In this document: in pieces, positions 1-12,400 of the stretch
How positions within the stretch are numbered: position 1 is the stretch's first letter
Layout of the letters: each line of letters begins with the position of its first letter
NCBI GenBank assembly: GCA_963680875.1
Contig: OY804580.1
Span: forward strand, 94,579,353 to 94,643,352
Source of the DNA: Bathymodiolus brooksi
Taxonomy: Eukaryota > Mollusca > Bivalvia > Mytilida > Modiolidae
DNA length: 64,000 nt
Direction of reading: 5' to 3'
Program-made: the position numbers and the translations under genes
The notes under the pieces: model-generated
Seen by the model: only the letters and a program-made list of their open reading frames with translations
Told to the model about the DNA's origin: nothing
The model's database searches: none

Positions 1-48
1 AGAAACACGTGGTGTGTGACTCTGAGTGAACTTGATGAATGTTATTAC
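1..48 (+). repeat. Reference (consensus) monomer
   Basis: A clean consensus copy that fixes the phase used here: each monomer is taken to start at AGAAACACGTGG. It holds CACGTG at 6-11, a GT-rich run at 11-18, TGACTCTGAGTGA at 17-29, and an AT-rich end finishing TGTTATTAC. Plus-frame translation is RNTWCVTLSELDECYY (16 codons, no stop). Common single-base variants elsewhere: GAGTG to GAGCG, GTGAC to ATGAC, GACTC to GATTC, GAGTG to GAATG, GAATG to GAAGG, TATTAC to TATTAT, TTATTAC to TTACTAC, and TGTTAT to TGCTAT. Confidence 0.95.
6..11. promoter_or_regulatory. CACGTG E-box/G-box-like palindrome (exemplar; in almost every monomer)
   Basis: The palindrome CACGTG lies at bases 6-11 of the monomer and recurs about every 48 bp through the window. 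It is the only CpG of the consensus. CACGTG is the core site of bHLH/bHLH-Zip factors in animals and fungi and the G-box of plants (established knowledge). Whether any protein binds here is inference. It is lost in minority monomers: CACGTA (26 counted), CATGTG (about 23), CACATG (about 10), CAAGTG (39938, 45072, 51841), and single CACGAG (about 17207), CACGTC (about 10220) and CACGTT copies. Confidence 0.4.
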
Positions 49-240
49 AGAAACACGTGGTGTGTGACTCTGAGCGAACTTGATGAATGTTATTACAGAA
101 ACACGTGGTGTGTGACTCTGAGTGAACTTGATGAATGTTATTACAGAAACACGTGGTGTTTGAATCTGAGCGAACTTGATGAATGTCATTACAGAAACAC
201 GTGGTGTGTGACTCTGAGTGAACTTGATGAATGTTATTAC

Positions 241-286
241 AGAAACACGTGGTGTGTGACTGAGTGAACTTGATGAATGTTATTAC
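241..286 (+). repeat. 46-bp monomer class (loss of one CT); exemplar of 55
   Basis: GACTCTGAG has become GACTGAG by loss of one CT from a CTCT run, giving a 46-bp monomer and a -2 frameshift. I count 55 copies. Examples of the deletion site: near 257, 1221, 1268, 1793, 2081, 4721, 4862, 5581, 8558, 9276, 9708, 9755, 10040, 10375, 11957, 12722, 13154, 20434, 22736, 23647, 25616, 32422, 38994, 44128, 48643, 53777, 58095, 61356, 62123, 62457 and 63080. In family II the next bases read GAACGTGATG instead of GAACTTGATG, so the deletion travels with a linked substitution. Confidence 0.93.
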
Positions 287-1006
287 AGAAACACGTAGTG
301 TGTGATTCTGAGCGAACTTGATGAATGTTATTACAGAAACACGTAGTGTGTGACTCTGAGCGAACTTGATGAATGTTATTACAGAAACACGTGGTGTGTG
401 ACTCTGAGTGAACTTGATGAAGGTTATTACAGAAACACGTGGTGTGTGACTCTGAGTGAACTTGATGAATGTTATTACAGAAACACGTGGTGTATGACTC
501 TGAGTGAACTTGATGAATGTTATTACAGAAACACGTGGTGTGTGACTGTGAGCGAACATGATGAATGTTATTACAGAAACACGTGGTGTGTGACTCTGAG
601 TGAACTTGATGAATGTTATTACAGAAACACGTGGTGTTTGACTCTGAGTGAACTTGATGAATGTTATTACAGAAACACGTGGTGTGTGACTCTGAGTGAA
701 CTTGATGAATGTTATTACAGAAACACGTGGTGTGTGACTCTGAGTGAACTTGATGAATGTTATTACAGAAACACGTGGTGTGTGATTCTGAGCGAACTTG
801 ATGAATGTTATTACAGAAACACGTGGTATGTGACTCTGAGTGAAATTGATGAATGTTATTACAGAAACACGTGGTGTGTGACTCTGAGTGAACTTGATGA
901 ATGTTATTACAGAAACACGTGGTGTATGACTCTCAGTGAACTTGGTGAATGTTATTACAGAAACACGTGGTGTGTGACTCTGAGCGAACTTGATGAATGT
1001 TATTAC

Positions 1007-1060
1007 AGAAACACGTACACGTGGTGTGTGACTCTGTGTGAACTTGATGAATGCTATTAC
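1007..1060 (+). repeat. 54-bp monomer with duplicated ACACGT (unique)
   Basis: The monomer reads AAACACGTACACGTGG: six bases duplicated next to the CACGTG palindrome. This is the only 54-bp monomer I found. Its restriction to the left, heterogeneous part of the window fits a local change that has not been spread by HOR amplification. Confidence 0.9.
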
Positions 1061-3692
1061 AGAAACACGTGGTGTGTGACTCTGAGTGAACTTGATGAAT
1101 GTTATTATAGAAACACGTGGTGTGTGACTCTGAGTGAACTTGATGAATGTTATTACAGAAACACGTGGTGTGTGACTCTGAGTGAACTTGATGAATGTTA
1201 TTACAGAAACACGTGGTGTGTGACTGAGCGAACTTGATGAATATTATTACAGAAACACGTGGTGTGTGACTGAGTGAACTTGATGAATGTTATTACAGAA
1301 ACACGTGGTGTGTGATTCTGAGCGAACTTGATGAATGTTATTACAGAAACACGTGGTGTGTGACTCTGAGTGAACTTGATGAAGGTTATTACAGAAACAC
1401 GTGGTGTGTGACTCTGAGTGAACTTGATGAATGTTATTACAGAAACACGTGGTGTATGACTCTGAGTGAACTTGATGAATGTTATTACAGAAACACGTGG
1501 TGTGTGACTCTGAGTGAACTTGATGAAGGTTATTATAGAAACACGTGGTGTGTGACTATGAGTGAACTTGATGAATGTTATTACAGAAACACATGGTGTG
1601 TGACTCTGAGTGAACTTGATGAATGTTATTACAGAAACACGTGGTGTGTGACTCTAAGCGAACTTGATGAATGTTATTACAGAAACACGTGGTGTGTGAC
1701 TCTGAGTGAACTTGATGAATGCTATTACAGAAACACGTGGTGTGTGACTCTGAGTGAACTTGATGAATGTTATTACAGAAACACGTGGTGTGTGACTGAG
1801 TGAACTTGATGAATGTTATTATAGAAACACGTGGTGTGTGACTCTGAGTGAACTTGATGAATGTTATTACAGAAACACGTAGTGTGTGACTCTGAGTGAA
1901 CTTGATGAATGTTATTACAGAAACACGTGGTGTGTGACTCTGAGTGAACTTGATGAATGTTATTACAGAAACACGTGGTGTTTGACTCTGAGTGAACTTG
2001 ATGAATGTCATTACAGAAACACGTGGTGTGTGACTCTGAGTGAACTTGATGAATGTTATTACAGAAACACGTGGTGTGTGACTGAGTGAACTTGATGAAT
2101 GTTATTACAGAAACACGTAGTGTGTGATTCTGAGCGAACTTGATGAATGTTATTACAGAAACACGTGGTGTGTGACTCTGAGTGAACTAGATGAATGTTA
2201 TGACAGAAACACGTGGTGTGTGACTCTGAGTGAACTTGATGAATGTTATTACAGAAACACGTGGTGTATGACTCTGAGTGAACTTGATGAATGTTATTAC
2301 AGAAACACGTGGTGTGTGACTCTGAATGAACTTGATGAAGGTTATTATAGAAACACGTGGTGTGTGACTCTGAGTGAACTTGATGAATGTTATTACAGAA
2401 ACACGTGGTGTGTGACTCTGAGTGAACTTGATGAATGTTATTACAGAAACACGTGGTGTTTGATTCTGAGCAAACTTGATGAATGTTATTACAGAAACAC
2501 GTGGTGTGTGACTCTGAGTGAACTTGATGAATGCTATTACAGAAACACGTGATGTGTGACTCTGAGTGAACTTGATGAATGTTATTATAGAAACACGTGG
2601 TGTGTGACTCTGAGTGAACTTGATGAATGTTATTACAGAAACACGTGGTGCGTGACTCTGAGTGAACTTGATGAATGTTATTACAGAAACACGTGGTGTG
2701 TGACTCTGAGTGAACTTGATGAATGTTATTACAGAAACACGTGGTGTGTGATTCTGAGCGAACTTGATGAATGTTACTACAGAAACACGTGGTGTGTGAC
2801 TCTGAGTGAACTTGATGAAGGTTATTACAGAAACACGTGGTGTATGACTCTGAGTGAACTTGATGAATGTTATTACAGAAACACGTGGTGTGTGACTCTG
2901 AATGAACTTGATGAAGGTTATTATAGAAACACGTGGTGTGTGACTCTGAGTGAACTTGATGAATGTTATTACAGAAACACGTGGTGTGTGACTCTGAGTG
3001 AACTTGATGAATGTTATTACAGAAACACGTGGTGTGTGATTCTGAGCAAACTTGATGAATGTTATTACAGAAACACGTGGTGTGTGACTCTGAGTGAACT
3101 TGATGAATGCTATTACAGAAACACGTGATGTGTGACTCTGAGTGAACTTGATGAATGTTATTATAGAAACACGTGGTGTGTGACTCTGAGTGAACTTGAT
3201 GAATGTTATTACAGAAACACGTGGTGTGTGACTCTGAGTGAACTTGATGAATGTTATTACAGAAACACGTGGTGTGTGACTCTGAGTGAACTTGATGAAT
3301 GTTATTACAGAAACACGTGGTGTGTGATTCTGAGCGAACTTGATGAATGTTACTACAGAAACACGTGGTTTGTGACTCTGAGTGAACTTGATGAAGGTTA
3401 TTACAGAAACACGTGGTGTGTGACTCTGAGTGAACTTGATGAATGTTATTACAGAAACACGTGGTGTGTGACTCTGAATGAACTTGATGAAGGTTATTAC
3501 AGAAACACGTGGTGTGTGACTCTGAGTGAACTTGATGAAGGTTATTACAGAAACACGTGGTGTGTGACTATGAGTGAACTTGATGAATGTTATTACAGAA
3601 ACACGTGGTGTGTGACTCTGAGTGAACTTGATGAATGTTATGACAGAAACACGTGGTGTGTGACTCTGAGTGAACTTGATGAATGTTATTAC

Positions 3693-3741
3693 AGAAACAC
3701 GTGGTGTGTGACTCTTGAGTGAACTTGATGAAGGTTATTAT
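3693..3741 (+). repeat. 49-bp monomer class A (ACTCTTGAG); exemplar of 45
   Basis: One T is added (CTCTGAG to CTCTTGAG), making a 49-bp monomer and ending the open forward frame at the following TGA. I count 45 copies, with that TGA ending near 3722, 4203, 7079, 8040, 9622, 13068, 16610, 19003, 19964, 21308, 22218, 23129, 24137, 25098, 28646, 30943, 31904, 33584 and then repeatedly to 60838, plus 62802. It usually marks the left edge of an 11-monomer V cassette, or a monomer followed by GAAGGTTATTATAG. Confidence 0.93.
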
Positions 3742-4195
3742 AGAAACACGTGGTGTGTGACTCTGAGTGAACTTGATGAATGTTATTACAGAAACACGTG
3801 GTGTATGACTCTGAGCGAACTTGATGAATTTTACTACAGAAACACGTGGTGTGTGACTCTGAGTGAACTTGATGAATGTTATTACAGAAACACGTGGTGT
3901 GTGACTCTGAGTGAACTTGATGAATGTTATTACAGAAACACGTGGTGTGTGACTCTGAATGAACTTGATGAAGGTTATTACAGAAACACGTGGTGTGTGA
4001 CTCTGAGTGAACTTGATGAAGGTTATTACAGAAACACGTGGTGTGTGACTATGAGTGAACTTGATGAATGTTATTACAGAAACACGTGGTGTGTGACTCT
4101 GAGTGAACTTGATGAATGTTATTACAGAAACACGTGGTGTGTGACTCTGAGTGAACTTGATGAATGTTATTACAGAAACACGTGGTGTGTGACTC

Positions 4196-4729
4196 TTGAG
4201 TGAGCTTGATGAAGGTTATTATAGAAACACGTGGTGTGTGACTCTGTGTGAACTTGATGAATGTTATTACAGAAACACGTGGTGTGTGACTCTGAGTGAA
4301 CTTGATGAAGTTTATTACAGAAACACGTGGTGTGTGACTCTGAGCGAACTTGATGAATGTTATTACAGAAACACGTGGAGTGTGACTCTGAGTCAACTTG
4401 ATGAATGTTATTACAGAAACACGTGGTGTGTGACTCTGAGCGAACTTGATGAATGTTATTACAGAAACACGTGGTGTGTGACTCTGAGTGAACTTGATGA
4501 ATGTTATTACAGAAACACGTGGTGTGTGACTCTGAGGGAACTTGATGAATGTTATTACAGAAACATGTGGTGTGTGACTCTGAGTGAACTTGATGAATGT
4601 TATTACAGAAACACGTGGTGTTTGACTCTGAGTGAACTTGATGAATATCATTACAGAAACACGTGGTGTGTGACTCTGAGTGAACTTGATGAATGTTATT
4701 ACAGAAACACGTGGTGTGTGACTGAGTGA
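4196..4729 (+). repeat. V cassette, first copy (11 monomers, 23 copies in window)
   Basis: Eleven monomers in fixed order: class A 49-mer, then GATGAAGTTTATTAC, then GTGGAGTGTG with GAGTCAAC, later CATGTGG, then GTGTTTGAC followed by GAATATCATTAC, ending in a 46-mer followed by GAACGTGATG. Other copies begin near 8033, 19957 (one monomer shorter), 22211, 23122, 25091, 31897, 34439, 35350, 38469, 39380, 41349, 43603, 44514, 46483 (truncated), 48118, 50372, 51283, 53252, 55268, 57570, 58481 and 60831. This is the diagnostic sub-block of family II and is absent from about 8.6 to 19.9 kb and from 25.6 to 31.9 kb. Confidence 0.88.
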
Positions 4730-5034
4730 ACGTGATGAATGTTATTACAGAAACACGTGGTGTGTGTTTCTGAGCGAACTTGATGAATGTTATTACAGAA
4801 ACACGTGGTGTGTGACTCTGAGTGAACTTGATGAATGTTATTACAGAAACACGTGGTGTGTGACTGAGTGAACGTGATGAATGTTATTACAGAAACACGT
4901 GGTGTGTGTTTCTGAGCGAACTTGATGAATGTTATTACAGAAACACGTGGTGTGTGACTCTGAGTGAACTTGATGAATGTTATGACAGAAACACGTGGTG
5001 TGTGACTCTGAGTAAACTTGATGAAGGTTATTAC

Positions 5035-5083
5035 AGAAACACGTGGTTGTGTGACTCTGAGTGAACTTGATGAATGTTATTAC
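5035..5083 (+). repeat. 49-bp monomer class B (GTGGTTGTG); exemplar of 17, used as HOR boundary
   Basis: One T is inserted after CACGTGG, giving GTGGTTGTGTGAC. Seventeen copies start at 5035, 8730, 20606, 23819, 25788, 32594, 36047, 40077, 42046, 45211, 46846, 48815, 51980, 53949, 55965, 59178 and 61528. All share the same upstream neighbours (a GTTATGAC monomer, then a GAGTAAAC/GAAGG monomer), so the insertion looks like a single event copied by HOR amplification. It is the cleanest anchor for measuring HOR length in this array. Confidence 0.94.
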
Positions 5084-5526
5084 AGAAACACGTGGTGTAT
5101 GACTCTGAGTGAACTTGATGAATGTTATTACAGAAACATGTGGTGTGTGACTCTGAATGAACTTGATGAAGGTTATTATAGAAACACGTGGTGTGTGACT
5201 CTGAGTGAACTTGATGAATGTTATTACAGAAACACGTGGTGTGTGACTCTGAGTGAACTTGATGAATGTTATTACAGAAACACGTGGTGTGTGACTCTGA
5301 GCGAACTTGATGAATGTTATTACAGAAACACGTGGTGTGTGACTCTGAGTGAACTTGATGAATGTTATTACAGAAACACGTGGTGTGTGACTCTGAGTGA
5401 ACTTGATGAATGCTATTACAGAAACACGTGGTGTATGACTCTGAGTGAACTTGATGAATGTTATTACAGAAACACGTGGTGTGTGACTCTGAATGAACTT
5501 GATGAAGGTTATTATAGAAACACGTG

Positions 5527-5532
5527 GTGAGT
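5527..5532 (+). other. GTGAGT splice-donor-like variant (chance resemblance)
   Basis: The monomer here reads GTGGTGAGTGAC instead of GTGGTGTGTGAC, creating GTGAGT. Its D1 sister copy is at 9222-9227, 3,695 bp away. Every monomer also ends in TTATTACAG, which superficially resembles a splice acceptor. There is no coding or transcript context, so I record it as a variant and do not call a splice site. Confidence 0.15.
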
Positions 5533-5801
5533 GACTATGAGTGAACTTGATGAATGTTATTACAGAAACACGTAGTGTGTGACTGAGTGAACTTGATGAA
5601 TGTTATTACAGAAACACGTAGTGTGTGATTCTGAGCGAACTTGATGAATGTTATTACAGAAACACGTGGTGTGTGACTCTGAGTGAACTTGATGAAGGTT
5701 ATTACAGAAACACGTGGTGTGTGACTCTGAGTGAACTTGATGAAGGTTATTACAGAAACACGTGGTGTGTGACTATGAGTGAACTTGATGAATGTTATTA
5801 C

Positions 5802-8800
5802 AGAAACACGTGGTGTTTGATTCTGAGCAAACTTGATGAATGTTATTACAGAAACACGTGGTGTGTGACTCTGAGTGAACTTGATGAATGCTATTACAGA
5901 AACACGTGATGTGTGACTCTGAGTGAACTTGATGAATGTTATTATAGAAACACGTGGTGTGTGACTCTGAGTGAACTTGATGAATGTTATTACAGAAACA
6001 CGTGGTGTGTGACTCTGAGTGAACTTGATGAATGTTATTACAGAAACACGTGGTGTGTGACTCTGAGTGAACTTGATGAATGTTATTACAGAAACACGTG
6101 GTGTGTGATTCTGAGCGAACTTGATGAATGTTACTACAGAAACACGTGGTGTGTGACTCTGAGTGAACTTGATGAAGGTTATTACAGAAACACGTGGTGT
6201 ATGACTCTGAGTGAACTTGATGAATGTTATTACAGAAACACGTGGTGTGTGACTCTGAATGAACTTGATGAAGGTTATTATAGAAACACGTGGTGTGTGA
6301 CTCTGAGTGAACTTGATGAATGTTATTACAGAAACACGTGGTGTGTGACTCTGAGTGAACTTGATGAATGTTATTACAGAAACACGTGGTGTGTGATTCT
6401 GAGCAAACTTGATGAATGTTATTACAGAAACACGTGGTGTGTGACTCTGAGTGAACTTGATGAATGCTATTACAGAAACACGTGATGTGTGACTCTGAGT
6501 GAACTTGATGAATGTTATTATAGAAACACGTGGTGTGTGACTCTGAGTGAACTTGATGAATGTTATTACAGAAACACGTGGTGTGTGACTCTGAGTGAAC
6601 TTGATGAATGTTATTACAGAAACACGTGGTGTGTGACTCTGAGTGAACTTGATGAATGTTATTACAGAAACACGTGGTGTGTGATTCTGAGCGAACTTGA
6701 TGAATGTTACTACAGAAACACGTGGTTTGTGACTCTGAGTGAACTTGATGAAGGTTATTACAGAAACACGTGGTGTGTGACTCTGAGTGAACTTGATGAA
6801 TGTTATTACAGAAACACGTGGTGTGTGACTCTGAATGAACTTGATGAAGGTTATTACAGAAACACGTGGTGTGTGACTCTGAGTGAACTTGATGAAGGTT
6901 ATTACAGAAACACGTGGTGTGTGACTATGAGTGAACTTGATGAATGTTATTACAGAAACACGTGGTGTGTGACTCTGAGTGAACTTGATGAATGTTATGA
7001 CAGAAACACGTGGTGTGTGACTCTGAGTGAACTTGATGAATGTTATTACAGAAACACGTGGTGTGTGACTCTTGAGTGAACTTGATGAAGGTTATTATAG
7101 AAACACGTGGTGTATGACTCTGAGTGAACTTGATGAATGTTATTACAGAAACACGTGGTGTATGACTCTGAGTGAACTTGATGAATGTTATTACAGAAAC
7201 ACGTGGTGTGTGACTCTGAGTGAACTTGATGAAGGTTATTATAGAAACACGTGGTGTGTGACTCTGAGTGAACTTGATGAATGTTATTACAGAAACACGT
7301 GGTGTGTGACTCTGAGTGAACTTGATGAATGTTATTACAGAAACACGTGGTGTGTGATTCTGAGCAAACTTGATGAATGTTATTACAGAAACACGTGGTG
7401 TGTGACTCTGAGTGAACTTGATGAATGCTATTACAGAAACACGTGATGTGTGACTCTGAGTGAACTTGATGAATGTTATTATAGAAACACGTGGTGTGTG
7501 ACTCTGAGTGAACTTGATGAATGTTATTACAGAAACACGTGGTGTGTGACTCTGAGTGAACTTGATGAATGTTATTACAGAAACACGTGGTGTGTGACTT
7601 TGAGTGAACTTGATGAATGTTATTACAGAAACACGTGGTGTGTGATTCTGAGCGAACTTGATGAATGTTACTACAGAAACACGTGGTGTGTGACTCTGAG
7701 TGAACTTGATGAATGTTATTACAGAAACACGTGGTGTGTGACTCTGAGTGAACTTGATGAATGTTATTACAGAAACACGTGGTGTGTGACTCTGAATGAA
7801 CTTGATGAAGGTTATTACAGAAACACGTGGTGTGTGACTCTGAGTGAACTTGATGAAGGTTATTACAGAAACACGTGGTGTGTGACTATGAGTGAACTTG
7901 ATGAATGTTATTACAGAAACACGTGGTGTGTGACTCTGAGTGAACTTGATGAATGTTATTACAGAAACACGTGGTGTGTGACTCTGAGTGAACTTGATGA
8001 ATGTTATTACAGAAACACGTGGTGTGTGACTCTTGAGTGAACTTGATGAAGGTTATTATAGAAACACGTGGTGTGTGACTCTGTGTGAACTTGATGAATG
8101 TTATTACAGAAACACGTGGTGTGTGACTCTGAGTGAACTTGATGAAGTTTATTACAGAAACACGTGGTGTGTGACTCTGAGCGAACTTGATGAATGTTAT
8201 TACAGAAACACGTGGAGTGTGACTCTGAGTCAACTTGATGAATGTTATTACAGAAACACGTGGTGTGTGACTCTGAGCGAACTTGATGAATGTTATTACA
8301 GAAACACGTGGTGTGTGACTCTGAGTGAACTTGATGAATGTTATTACAGAAACACGTGGTGTGTGACTCTGAGGGAACTTGATGAATGTTATTACAGAAA
8401 CATGTGGTGTGTGACTCTGAGTGAACTTGATGAATGTTATTACAGAAACACGTGGTGTTTGACTCTGAGTGAACTTGATGAATATCATTACAGAAACACG
8501 TGGTGTGTGACTCTGAGTGAACTTGATGAATGTTATTACAGAAACACGTGGTGTGTGACTGAGTGAACGTGATGAATGTTATTACAGAAACACGTGGTGT
8601 GTGTTTCTGAGCGAACTTGATGAATGTTATTACAGAAACACGTGGTGTGTGACTCTGAGTGAACTTGATGAATGTTATGACAGAAACACGTGGTGTGTGA
8701 CTCTGAGTAAACTTGATGAAGGTTATTACAGAAACACGTGGTTGTGTGACTCTGAGTGAACTTGATGAATGTTATTACAGAAACACGTGGTGTATGACTC

Positions 8801-9496
8801 TGAGTGAACTTGATGAATGTTATTACAGAAACACGTGGTGTGTGACTCTGAATGAACTTGATGAAGGTTATTATAGAAACACGTGGTGTGTGACTCTGAG
8901 TGAACTTGATGAATGTTATTACAGAAACACGTGGTGTGTGACTCTGAGTGAACTTGATGAATGTTATTACAGAAACACGTGGTGTGTGACTCTGAGCGAA
9001 CTTGATGAATGTTATTACAGAAACACGTGGTGTGTGACTCTGAGTGAACTTGATGAATGTTATTACAGAAACACGTGGTGTGTGACTCTGAGTGAACTTG
9101 ATGAATGCTATTACAGAAACACGTGGTGTATGACTCTGAGTGAACTTGATGAATGTTATTACAGAAACACGTGGTGTGTGACTCTGAATGAACTTGATGA
9201 AGGTTATTATAGAAACACGTGGTGAGTGACTATGAGTGAACTTGATGAATGTTATTACAGAAACACGTAGTGTGTGACTGAGTGAACTTGATGAATGTTA
9301 TTACAGAAACACGTAGTGTGTGATTCTGAGCGAACTTGATGAATGTTATTACAGAAACACGTGGTGTGTGACTCTGAGTGAACTTGATGAAGGTTATTAC
9401 AGAAACACGTGGTGTGTGACTCTGAGTGAACTTGATGAAGGTTATTACAGAAACACGTGGTGTGTGACTATGAGTGAACTTGATGAATGTTATTAC
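5802..9496 (+). repeat. HOR D1 copy 2 (3,695 bp)
   Basis: Tandem copy of 2445-5801. The offset is 3,357 bp up to about 7.1 kb, 3,837 bp over the V cassette (8033-8566) and 3,695 bp after it. These steps equal a 10-monomer gain and a 3-monomer loss, so the copies differ by whole-monomer indels. The TGA monomers near 5907, 6483 and 7444, the class B 49-mer at 8730 and the unusual GTGGTGAGTGAC monomer (9222) match copy 1. The right part grades into the next HOR, whose similarity to downstream copies starts near 8.8 kb. Confidence 0.85.
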
Positions 9497-12400
9497 AGAA
9501 ACACGTGGTGTGTGACTCTGAGTGAACTTGATCAATGTTATTACAGAAACACGTGGTGTGTGACTCTGAGTGAACTTGAAGAATGTTATTACAGAAACAC
9601 GTGGTGTGTGACTCTTGAGTGAACTTGATGAAGGTTATTATAGAAACACGTGGTGTCTGACTCTGGGTGAACTTGATGAATGTTATTACAGAAACACGTG
9701 GTGTGTGACTGAGCGAACTTGATGAATATTATTACAGAAACACGTGGTGTGTGACTGAGTGAACTTGATGAATGTTATTACAGAAACACGTGGTGTGTGA
9801 TTCTGAGCGAACTTGATGAATGTTATTACAGAAACACGTGGTGTGTGACTCTGAGTGAACTTGATGAAGGTTATTACAGAAACACGTGGTGTGTGACTCT
9901 AAGCGAACTTGATGAATGTTATTACAGAAACACGTGGTGTGTGACTCTGAGTGAACTTGATGAATGCTATTACAGAAACACGTGGTGTGTGACTCTGAGT
10001 GAACTTGATGAATGTTATTACAGAAACACGTGGTGTGTGACTGAGTGAACTTGATGAATGTTATTACAGAAACACGTGGTGTGTGACTCTGAGCGAACTT
10101 GATGAATGTTATTATAGAAACACGTGGTGTGTGACTCTGAGTGAACTTTGATGAATGTTATTACAGAAACACGTAGTGTGTGACTCTGAGTGAACTTGAT
10201 GAATGTTATTACAGAAACACGTCGTGTGTGACTCTGAGTGAACTTGACGAATGTTATTACAGAAACACGTGGTGTTTGACTCTGAGTGAACTTGATGAAT
10301 GTCATTACAGAAACACGTGGTGTGTGACTCTGAGTGAACTTGATGAATGTTATTACAGAAACACGTGGTGTGTGACTGAGTGAACTTGATGAATGTTATT
10401 ACAGAAACACGTAGTGTGTGATTCTGAGCGAACTTGATGAATGTTATTACAGAAACACGTGGTGTGTGACTCTGAGTGAACTAGATGAATGTTATGACAG
10501 AAACACGTGGTGTGTGACTCTGAGAGAACTTGATGAATGTTATTACAGAAACACGTGGTGTGTGACTCTGAATGAACTTGATGAAGGTTATTATAGAAAC
10601 ACGTGGTGTGTGACTCTGAGTGAACTTGATGAATGTTATTACAGAAACACGTGGTGTGTGACTCTGAGTGAACTTGATGAATGTTATTACAGAAACACGT
10701 GGTGTGTGATTCTGAGCAAACTTGATGAATGTTATTACAGAAACACGTGGTGTGTGACTCTGAGTGAACTTGATGAATGCTATTACAGAAACACGTGATG
10801 TGTGACTCTGAGTGAACTTGATGAATGTTATTATAGAAACACGTGGTGTGTGACTCTGAGTGAACTTGATGAATGTTATTACAGAAACACGTGGTGTGTG
10901 ACTCTGAGTGAACTTGATGAATGTTATTACAGAAACACGTGGTGTGTGACTCTGAGTGAACTTGATGAATGTTATTACAGAAACACGTGGTGTGTGATTC
11001 TGAGTAAACTTGATGAATGTTACTACAGAAACACGTGGTGTGTGACTCTGAGTGAACTTGATGAAGGTTATTACAGAAACACGTGGTGTATGACTCTGAG
11101 TGAACTTGATGAATGTTATTACAGAAACACGTGGTGTGTGACTCTGAATGAACTTGATGAAGGTTATTATAGAAACACGTGGTGTGTGACTCTGAGTGAA
11201 CTTGATGAATGTTATTACAGAAACACGTGGTGTGTGACTCTGAGTGAACTTGATGAATGTTATTACAGAAACACGTGGTGTGTGATTCTGAGCAAACTTG
11301 ATGAATGCTATTACAGAAACACGTGGTGTGTGACTCTGAGTGAACTTGATGAATGCTATTACAGAAACACGTGATGTGTGACTCTGAGTGAACTTGATGA
11401 ATGTTATTATAGAAACACGTGGTGTGGGACTCTGAGTGAACTTGATGAATGTTATTACAGAAACACGTGGTGTGTGACTCTGAGTGAACTTGATGAATGT
11501 TATTACAGAAACACGTGGTGTGTGACTCTGAGTGAACTTGATGAATGTTATTACAGAAACACGTGGTATGTGATTCTGAGCGAACTTGATGAATGTTACT
11601 ACAGAAACACGTGGTGTGTGACTCTGAGTGAACTTGATGAAGGTTATTACAGAAACACGTGGTGTGTGACTCTGAGTGAACTTGATGAATGTTATTACAG
11701 AAACACGTGGTGTGTGACTCTGAATGAACTTGATGAAGGTTATTACAGAAACACGTGGTGTGTGACTCTGAGTGAACTTGATGAAGGTTATTACAGAAAC
11801 ACGTGGTGTGTGACTATGAGTGAACTTGATGAATGTTATTACAGAAACACGTGGTGTGTGACTCTGAGTGAACTTGATGAATGTTATTACAGAAACACGT
11901 GGTGTATGACTCTCAGTGAACTTGATGAATGTTATTACAGAAACACGTGGTGTGTGACTGAGTGAACTTGATGAATGTTATTACAGAAACACGTAGTGTG
12001 TGATTCTGAGCGAACTTGATGAATGTTATTACAGAAACACGTGGTGTGTGACTCTGAGTGAACTAGATGAATGTTATGACAGAAACACGTGGTGTGTGAC
12101 TCTGAGAGAACTTGATGAATGTTATTACAGAAACACGTGGTGTACGACTCTGAGTGAACTTGATGAATGTTATTACAGAAACACGTGGTGTGTGACTCTG
12201 AATGAACTTGATGAAGGTTATTATAGAAACACGTGGTGTGTGACTCTGAGTGAACTTGATGAATGTTATTACAGAAACACGTGGTGTGTGACTCTGAATG
12301 AACTTGATGAAGGTTATTATAGAAACACGTGGTGTGTGACTCTGAGTGAACTTGATGAATGTTATTACAGAAACACGTGGTGTGTGACTCTGAGTGAACT

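Larger units (their letters stand above)
1..2444 (+). repeat. Left heterogeneous block of monomers
   Basis: Monomers here carry many private or rare variants: GAATC near 163, GTGAGCGAACATG near 547, GAAATTGATG near 842, the 54-mer at 1007 and CTGTGTGAAC near 1034. There are five 46-bp monomers and four CACGTA monomers (near 296, 344, 1880, 2118). Parts resemble family I: the GAGCGAAC/GAATATTATT pair near 1225-1245 recurs near 9710, 13155, 16697 and 28735. No HOR of several kb is evident within the block. This may be an older or less homogenised part of the array. Confidence 0.8.
2445..5801 (+). repeat. HOR D1 copy 1 (3,357 bp)
   Basis: Starts at the monomer with GTGTTTGATTC (variant T at 2460) and ends before the same monomer at 5802 (T at 5817). 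It contains GATTCTGAGCAAAC monomers, CACGTGATG (TGA) monomers near 2550 and 3126, class A 49-mers at about 3715 and 4196, one V cassette (about 4196-4729) and the class B 49-mer at 5035. Compared with copy 2 it lacks ten monomers (480 bp) between about 3.8 and 4.1 kb. It has an extra 142 bp (46+48+48) at about 4731-4872, where the post-cassette monomers are doubled. Confidence 0.85.

Noticed and set aside
17..29. TGACTCTGAGTGA as an AP-1-like or hairpin element
   Set aside because: Only an imperfect palindrome (ACTC-T-GAGT, 4-bp arms) and not the AP-1 consensus TGASTCA; too weak to claim a site.
1009..1024. New regulatory palindrome made by the ACACGT duplication
   Set aside because: Single occurrence explained by a 6-bp slippage duplication; no further support.
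5527..5532. GTGAGT splice donor paired with TTATTACAG acceptors
   Set aside because: Donor-like change occurs in only two sister monomers, and the acceptor-like end is in all 1,334 monomers; no exon or transcript evidence.
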